From Valencia hispanica (taxonomy: Eukaryota; Chordata; Actinopteri; Cyprinodontiformes; Valenciidae): a stretch of 64,000 nucleotides of DNA. The translations under genes and the position numbers were made by a program. The notes under the pieces were generated by a model. That model made no database searches. It was not told the DNA's origin and saw nothing but the letters and a program-made list of their open reading frames with translations. Shown in pieces: positions 57,937 to 64,000 of the stretch (positions are counted from its first letter, which is position 1; every line of letters starts with the position of its first letter). The stretch lies in contig OY747710.1 in assembly GCA_963556495.2 (NCBI GenBank), positions 18,638,000-18,701,999 on the forward strand. Reading direction: 5' to 3'.

Positions 57937-58871
57937 TACCAGCACGAATTAGCCGACAGGTATGTGTCTGAGTGACATGATTCTTACTATTCTGCCCAAA
58001 GTCCCTTTTTGGAAATAATGCCTTCAAATATGTTATATTTATTTACTAGGTCTGGGATATCACAGCCGTCCCTGAGCGCAATAATGCCTGCAGTCTTGGA
58101 TGGGATCATTAAAATGAGCAGGCGATACATCACGTTTCCATATACTGTGGGGGAGCAGGCCGAAATTAAGATGCAATTTGCAGCAATGTCCGGTTTCCCA
58201 AACATAATCGGCGTAATTGACTGCACCCATATTGCTATAAGGGCCCCGTCTGAGGATGAATTTGTTTTCGTCAATCGGAAAACATGTACACAGTATTAAT
58301 GTGCAAATCATATGTTATTCACACATGATGATCACTAATATGGTGGCACGATGGCCTGGGTCAACATAGACTCCTTTATCTTGACACACAGCAGTGTAGG
58401 GAACAGACTGCAGGAAGGCGCTGTGCGTGATGGCTGGCTGCTCGGTAAGTCCTCACCGTCATTAGAAATGCTGCTTGTTGACGCCTGAATTAAACGTGTT
58501 ATCACTTGCAGGTGATAGTGGCTACCCTCTCAGGAGCTGGCTTCTGACCCCGTTCCCAGACCCACAGACAGCAGAGGAAATGCGCTACAACTCCTGTCAC
58601 ACGCGTGCGCGTCGTAGGCCTGTTAAAATGTATGTGGCGGTCATTGGATGCCTCGGGTGGCAGACTATTATACCACCCTACAAAGGTCTGCAAGATCGTG
58701 AGGGCATGTGGAATTCTTCATAACATGGCACTGAGAATTGGCATTCCCCTCCCTCCTGTCCTACCCCCTCCCCAGCATGAGAACCCCGACCCACAGCTGC
58801 CTCCTCCTCGACAGGAAGCCTTCACCCTGGGAGCAAGGATCCGCCAGGATGTAATGCGGCGTTTGAGATAA
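57937..58871 (+). pseudogene. Harbinger copy 2 transposase, broken
   Basis: Starts inside exon 1 (ELADR, 57945-57959). Intron 1 is GTATGT...TTTACTAG and exon 2 starts at 58050. Intron 2 has the better donor GTAAGT at 58445 and exon 3 starts at 58512. The first Asp is in GVIDCTHIAI. Copy 2 has the same 2-base deletion after NRK as copy 1 (near 58276). A stop (TAG) follows PGST, where THD should be. The SVVEHA stretch with the catalytic Glu is deleted near 58605. Exon 3 otherwise keeps [16 protein letters not shown]. It is more damaged than copy 1. Confidence 0.85.
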
Positions 58872-58883
58872 CAACGACAAGGT

Positions 58884-59688
58884 TCATTTATTACAATTTT
58901 TTATTGTATCATTTAAGGTACCAATGGCTGTCACTATGTCGCACAGCACACTCTTTATTTCCTTTAACTCGTTTGTCCCAGAATTGATGGCGCTGATGGT
59001 GTCTCTCTGTGTCTGCATCACAGCTTCAGTCAGAACCCGACCACTGCTGGATGCACCACGGGCAGCGGCAGCACTGGTGCTGGGGGCAGCCGGACGCTGG
59101 GCAACCTCATCTTCCTCAGCCTCCTCATCCTCGCCACCTACCGACTGTGGAAGAGCTGAAAAGACGCGGCATATTAGTCTGTCTCCTTAAAATATGCTCA
59201 AATTTGTTAACGTAGCCACGTAATAAAATATATCCAAAAGGTGCTTTACCGGGTTCATCTGTCGTTTCTGCCAGGTCGGTGTCGCCCTCCTTCTCTGACA
59301 CAATACCGTACACGCTTAATGTTCCCATGATACTTGCCATCTTCCTGTCCAGTGGTGTCAGCTCGGGTGTAAACATACCCCCTCCAGTAGCAGACCCACT
59401 CTGGCGGTGGGAGGCAAGTTTTTTTTTTGCCTAGACTTTGAGGTCCGACCGCTTTTTTTTAATTTCCGGTACCGTCCTGTCAGATGCACTGACAGTCTGC
59501 ACTGCAGACGCCACATGCTGCCACTCGCAGTTCTTCTTTTTATTTGTGACACCACTGCTGTGTCCACCAAATAAAATTTCTCTTCTAGCCTCCACTTCAC
59601 CCACTAGCACTTCAATCTCCATCTCCGTAAAGTTTCTCTTCTTGGTTTTTTTTGTTGTTGCCATATTTCCCCTCTTCTTCATATGCAT
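58884..59688 (-). pseudogene. Harbinger copy 2 Myb-like gene, nonsense mutation
   Basis: Minus strand, same two-exon structure as 49737-50541: exon 1 59688-59250, intron 59156-59249, exon 2 59155-58884. In the Myb domain the conserved KKKWSDLK reads KKKRSDLK. The next Glu codon is TAG (plus-strand CTA at 59431-59433), and the A tract after it has a length change. The remaining reading is intact to the same C-terminal coiled coil. Confidence 0.88.
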
Positions 59689-60352
59689 CAATATTCATGT
59701 CCTGCTTTGCATTGACCTTTTATAGCTGGACTTGGGCGTGTTCAGGGCGGGATATGAGCCAAATTCAAGTGCGCAAACTTCCAAGAAGACTGTGATTTAT
59801 AAAGGGGAAATTGCTTACACCTGTGCGTAGGCATGGTTTTATAAATCAGAAATCTTTTTGGCGTACGCAAACTTTTTGTTTTGGTCGTACGTACACTTTT
59901 AGTAGAAATTCTACACAATGTTTTTTAAATGAGCCCCAGGGCTGTCAAAAGACACCAGAGACAAAATTGTAGACCTCCACAAGGCTGGAAAGGGTAATTC
60001 TGTGTTGCTCAGCGACAGCCCCGAAGATCTATGTGAAGGAGTAGGCCAAAATCCCTGTTGTGTGTGAAAACGTGGTCAAGAACTACAGGAAACATTTGAC
60101 GTCTGTAATTGCAAACAAAGGCTTCTGTACCAAAAATTAAAACAGATTTTCTCAGGTGTTCAAATACCTATGTGCAGCAATAAGATACAAATAAATTATT
60201 TCAAAATCAGACAATGTGTTTTCCTGAATTAAAGAAAAAATGCTGTCTGTCACACTGGAAATGCGCTAAATTGTGCATTTCAGAAGCCTCCATAATTTCT
60301 AAGTGGGAGAATTTATAAATTGGCAGGGTGTTCAAGTACTTATGCCCCTCAT

Positions 60353-60412
60353 TATGTATCTATGTATGTATGTATATATATATATATATGTATGTATATA
60401 TATATATATGTT
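60353..60412. repeat. TATG/TA microsatellite
   Basis: Alternating GTAT and TA runs, followed by T-rich sequence to 60438. It adjoins the right end of the split Tc1 and could continue the same TA array seen at 49089-49139. Confidence 0.9.
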
Positions 60413-60556
60413 TTTTTTTTGTTTGTTTTTTTTTTTTGATACGCCTGTCGTTTTTTTGTCTTTTGAGAGATGCCATTCTAATTTCCTATAAACTTATTAT
60501 GATAATGATTGATTTTAAATATAAAATCTGCCAGGGGTAGAGATGATTGAGGCTTA

Positions 60557-62134
60557 CAGTGGGTACAAAAGGTATTCAGACCCCTTTAAATTTGTCAATT
60601 TATGTTTTATTGCAGCCATTTGCTAAAATAAAAAAAGTTCATTTTATTTCTCAATGTATTCTCAGCACCCCATCTTGACAGAAAAAACATGAAATGTAGA
60701 GATTTTGGCTAAATTTATTAAAAAAGAAAAACTGAAATATCACATGGTCAAAAGTATTCAGACCCTTTGCTCAGTATTGAGTAGAAGCACCCTTTTGAGC
60801 GAGTACAGCCATGAGTCTTCCTGGGAATGATGCAACAAGTTTTTCACACCTGGATTTGGGGATCCTCTGCCATTCTTCCTTGCAGGTCCTCTCCAGTTCT
60901 GTCAGGTTGGATGGTGAACATTGGTGACAGCCCTTTTCAGGTCTCTCCAGAGACGCTCAATTGGGTATAGGTCAGGGCTCTGGCTGGCCAGTCAAGAACG
61001 GTCACAGAGTTGTTTCGAAGCCACTCCTTTGTTATTTTAGCTGTGTGCTTTGGGTCATTGTCCTGTTGAAAAGTGCCCAGTCTGAGGTACTGAGCACCCT
61101 GGAAGAGGTTTTCTTCTTGGATATCTCTGTACTTGGCCGCATTCATCTTTCCTTTAATTGCAACCAGTCGTCATGTCCCTGCAGCTAAAAAAAACCCATA
61201 ACATGATGCTCCCACCACCATGTGTTACTGTAGGGATTGTACTGGGCAAGTGATGAGCAGCGCCTGGTTTTCTCCATACATACCACTTAGAATTAACACC
61301 AAAAAGTTCAATCTTGGTCTCATCAGACCAGAGAATCTTATTTCTCATAGTCTAGGAGTGTATGTGTTTTTGGCAAACTCTATGCAGGCTTTCATGTCTT
61401 GCACTGAGGAGAGGCTTCCGTCGGGCCACTCTGCCATAAAGCCCGACTGGTGGAGGGCTGCAGTGATAGTTGACTTTGTGGAACTTTCTCCCATCTCCCT
61501 ACTGCATCTCTGGAGCTCAGCCACAATGATCTTTGGGTTCTTCTTTACCTCTCTCACCAAGGCTCTTCTTCCACAGTTGCTCAGTTTGGCTGGATGGTCA
61601 GGTCTAGGAAGAGTTCTGGTCGTCCCAAACTTCTTCCATTTGAGGATTATGGAGGCCACTGTGCTCTTAGGAACCTTGAGAGCTGTAGAGATTGTTTTGC
61701 AACCTTGGCCAGATCTGTGCCTAGCCACAATTCTGTCTCTGAGCTCCTTGGACAGTTCCTTCGACCTCACGATTCTCATTTGACATGCACTGTGAGCTGT
61801 AAGGTCTTTTATAGACAGGTGTGTGCCTTTCCTAATCAAGTCCAATCAGTTTAATTAGACACAGTTGAACTCCAATGAAGGAGCAGAGCCATCTCGAGGA
61901 GGATCAGAAGAAATGGACAGCATGTGAGTTAATAATGAGTGTCACTCCAAAGGGTCTAAATACTTATGACCATATGATATTTCAGTTTTTCTTTTTAAAT
62001 ATTGCAAAAATTTCTAAATTTTCTGGTTTTTTGTCAAGATGGGGTGCTGAGTGTACATTAATGAGAGATAAAATTAACTTTTTTGATTTTAGCAACCAAA
62101 TTGAAAGGGGTCTGAATACTTTCCGTACCCACTG
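60557..62134 (-). mobile_element. Tc1-like transposon, 1,578 bp, broken
   Basis: Flanked by TA (60555-60556, 62135-62136). The ends CAGTGGGTACAAAAGGTATT and, at the right, ACTTTCCGTACCCACTG form inverted repeats that continue inward for well over 100 bp with mismatches. It carries a minus-strand transposase. It is a different Tc1 family from 33351-34927, judging by the terminal sequence and the N-terminal protein sequence. Confidence 0.92.
60935..61779 (-). pseudogene. Tc1-like DD34E transposase, three frames
   Basis: Start ATG at 61779 (MRIVRSKELSKELRDRIV). The first segment, to 61345, holds the paired-like DNA-binding domain with GCKTISTALKVPKSTVASII. Just after ALHQSGFMAEW the sequence departs from the family pattern through small indels. 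The second segment, 61348-61154, holds the first Asp in ILWSDETKIELFG and GGGSIMLW. The third, 61146-60937, has FQQDNDPKHTAK with the second Asp. The Glu block lies just beyond it in another frame, where CAGAGCCCTGACCTATACCC still corresponds to QSPDLYP. All three catalytic residues are present, but at least three frame shifts separate them. Confidence 0.88.
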
Positions 62135-62136
62135 TA

Positions 62137-63329
62137 ACTGCAGGTAAATATGTTTAAAGAAATATTAATACAGCAAAATGGGAGCTCAAACAAGTATACA
62201 GAAGTGTAAACGTTTTAAGATAAATTTATCATTTATTGCAGTCCGATAATCTTACTAACACAGGCATAACAGCAGCAAAGTAGACGGACAAGCTTAATAA
62301 AAGATTGTACACCAATAAAAAAGAACTGAATTTACAGCATTTTGTATTTACAATATTAAAAAAATGAGAATATATAAAATACTATGCAGTAAGTACCTAT
62401 GGCAGCCTCCTCAGAATAAAAAGACCTACGCAACTGAGCGGGACATTTTTAAGTGGAAAGTTTTCTCATTGCATTTGTATATTTGTGCTCAAGAAATAAC
62501 AACAGACTATTTACAGGGAGTGATAACACGAATGGAAAACCTTGCAAAAAGCCGCTACTCCTCCTTGTTATTTTTAGTAATAGTAGTACTAATAATATTT
62601 GTAGTAGTAGTGGTGTGATAGTTGTAATAGTAATAGTACAAGATCCTATTTAATAATTTGTTAATCTGGATTTATTTAATTTTCTGTCCCTAAATGATGA
62701 TTTTATGTTATAAACTACATGAACACTTGTAAGGTTTCTAATGTAATCTATAGATTTCTTGCTTTTCTTCCACTGTTTTCTGTCTTTGAATTCACATTAA
62801 AACAATAGCAGCTGAAGTATTTTGATCATTTGAGCTTGGCTCTGTGTGACCCAGTTGGAGCGGCCACAACATGTGAGGAGGGTATAGACCTCAATGCGGC
62901 TGTCCTGCGTTAGATTCCTTAGTATCCTTAGAGTCATTTGCTTCATCTCTTTCCTTTATCTTTCTGCCTTCTTTCCAGTCAATTTACTGGCAAATGAAGG
63001 CCCCTAGTACAAAAAATAATCTTGACTTATTTAAGCAGAGAGTTTCTCGGAACTTCTAATTAGTAATCCATGACTGTGTTGGCCTCGGGTATAAATATGA
63101 TATAACACAGAGACCCATATTTCTTCACTGAACACTATGCTGGAGATATTTATCTTGATACCACGCACAGCTAGAAGGATCATAGTGGATGTTTTAAAAA
63201 ATCTCCAACGCATCTAGTTGGAGAGCTCCAGAAAAGAGGGTCATCTTGGAGTCATCAGCGTTGGGGTTTTTTGCTAGAAAAAAAAGCTCTATTTATCCTA
63301 CCATCACAAATGTAAACATGTGGATTTTC
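62137..63329. other. Unique AT-rich DNA, no gene seen
   Basis: Contains an imperfect trinucleotide GTA/ATA array at 62574-62640. No exon or repeat family recognised. Confidence 0.5.
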
Positions 63330-63845
63330 CTAGACTCTATTGGGACTTTAACTGAAACCATGTGCTTTGGCCAGATGAGACTATGACTGAGTTTTTTGAC
63401 AACAAACACTTTGAGACTACTGGATATTTAAAATAAAAATTTAATGGAATGAAAATTAAAAGGAGAGTCTTCTGTCTTTCAATGGGATAATGATGCAAAC
63501 GGAGAACTTAAATTAACATAGAAATGTTTCTCCAGATGCAAAATCAACCTTCTTCCGTAGCCACACAACTAAATCCTGATGAAAAAAGAGCATGAAAGAA
63601 AGATATCCCAGAACTCCAGATTATAGAGCACCAATTATAATAATTATAATACGGTTTTATATCTCCTTTAACTTCTGAAGACGGTTCAAAGACACCACAC
63701 CTGTTGATTTGTGGCTTGTTGATTTCCCGACCCAATCTTTGGGACCCACTGACTTAAAGAGATTTCTGCAACCGTGTGAAATGTGCTATCCTTGGTAAAA
63801 GATGGCTGCATACATTATTAACAGCAAGGGTACCAATATTTATAC
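63330..63845 (+). mobile_element. Decayed Tc1-like transposon
   Basis: TTTGGCCAGATGAGACTATG near 63366 is the first Asp block (Trp-Pro-Asp-Glu-Thr), followed by GAGTTTTTTGACAACAAACA (Glu-Phe-Phe). TCTTTCAATGGGATAATGAT near 63474 is the second Asp block. CTAAATCCTGATGAAAAAAG keeps a trace of the Glu region. AGCAAGGGTACCAATATTTA near 63822 resembles the outer right repeat. All frames are broken. It is similar in type to 18280-19015. Confidence 0.68.
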
Positions 63846-63861
63846 CAAACTTTTAACATAA

Positions 63862-64000
63862 CAATAATAATGGATTGCATTTATATAGCGCTTTTCGAGG
63901 CCCTCAAAGCACTTTACAACTCCATTATTCATTCACTCTCACATTCACACACTGGTGGAAGCAAGCTACGATTGTGCCACAGCTGCTCTGGGGCAGAAGC
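63862..64000 (+). repeat. Dispersed fish repeat, cut by window end
   Basis: Starts ATAATGGATTGCATTTATAT and continues AGCGCTTTTCGAGGC...CAAAGCACTTTACAA, a widespread fish retroposon 3' region. It runs off the end of the window, so its type cannot be settled. Confidence 0.55.

Larger units (their letters stand above)
57924..59936 (-). mobile_element. PIF/Harbinger copy 2 (H2), inverted and deleted
   Basis: Same family as copy 1 but in the opposite orientation, with transposase on the plus strand and Myb-like gene on the minus strand. The left end keeps only 14 bases of terminal repeat (GGGTCTCATTTATT) and then jumps to transposase codons before the first intron, so about 0.8 kb are lost. The right end is complete and matches the left end of copy 1 over about 250 bp. 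The right flank is CAG, continuing the split Tc1. Confidence 0.92.
49140..60352 (+). mobile_element. Tc1-like element split by the Harbinger pair
   Basis: The left part is 49140-49487 and the right part 59940-60352. The outer repeats agree: TAAGTATTTGAACATCCTGC at the left, and at the right the antisense of the same, ending TTCAAGTACTTATGCCCCTC. At the split the left side reads the start of a transposase, with the start codon now ATA, then Asp-Lys-Thr. The right side continues CTGTCAAAAGACACCAGAGA (Leu-Ser-Lys-Asp-Thr-Arg). The Harbinger pair therefore landed at about codon 5. Most of the transposase was already missing: only about 760 bp of Tc1 remain. Confidence 0.85.

Noticed and set aside
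57987..58311. 95-codon minus-strand frame repeated from 51164-51451
   Set aside because: It is the antisense shadow of the Harbinger transposase, which appears in both copies.
1..64000. CRISPR array or prokaryotic operon
   Set aside because: No regularly spaced direct repeats with unique spacers and no bacterial gene organisation; the window is clearly vertebrate.

Overview
This window is vertebrate nuclear DNA, most likely from a teleost fish. It is AT-rich and full of CA, TA and CT microsatellites. Its interspersed repeats are those typical of ray-finned fish genomes: many Tc1-like transposons of several ages, paired PIF/Harbinger elements, an L2-type LINE whose ORF1 carries an SGNH esterase, a Kolobok-like TTAA element with a THAP remnant, hAT MITEs and a chromodomain Ty3/gypsy retrotransposon. 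I found no host protein-coding gene that I can name. The window reads as intergenic or large-intron DNA that has absorbed many transposons. Species cannot be assigned from the sequence alone.

Layout. 1-12.3 kb: mostly unique AT-rich DNA with LINE tails, one decayed Tc1-like copy (7.6-8.7 kb), a perfect hairpin and a TA array. 12.3-17.4 kb: a nearly full-length minus-strand L2-type LINE with ORF1 and ORF2, broken by frameshifts. 17.4-23.4 kb: Tc1 relics in otherwise unique DNA. 23.4-26.3 kb: an LTR-like relic, a 1,067-bp TTAA-flanked element with a broken THAP domain, an L2 3' end and a Tc1 relic. 28.0-31.3 kb: a 455-bp block copied about 2.3 kb away and bracketed by a 236-bp direct duplication. 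32.1 kb: a hAT MITE. 33.35-34.93 kb: an almost intact Tc1-like transposon. 37.2-38.8 kb: a Tc1 relic split by a small hAT element. 40.3-41.5 kb: an antisense Tc1 relic split by a MITE. 41.5-48.8 kb: repeat-poor, CT/CA-rich DNA with a few possible minus-strand exons. 48.86-60.35 kb: a four-level nest. 60.56-62.13 kb: another complete-length but broken Tc1. 63.3-64.0 kb: a Tc1 relic and the start of a dispersed repeat.

The main feature is the nest at 48.86-60.35 kb. A TA microsatellite holds a Tc1 fragment and a second Tc1-like element. The second Tc1 was split near its transposase start codon by two PIF/Harbinger copies lying head to head. The first Harbinger was in turn split near the start of its transposase by a 5,648-bp chromodomain gypsy element flanked by a GTTCT duplication. 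In the first Harbinger the Myb/SANT-like partner gene still splices in silico to a 236-codon open frame. Both Harbinger transposases share one frame lesion, which suggests they were moved in trans. The small Tc1 fragment beside them carries a 27-bp stretch matching the Harbinger transposase (25 of 27 bases), which looks like templated break repair.

The mobile elements are the only recognisable genes. Each family supplied its own transposase or reverse transcriptase, and no autonomous copy is fully intact here. Family names come from motif recognition, not from database searches.
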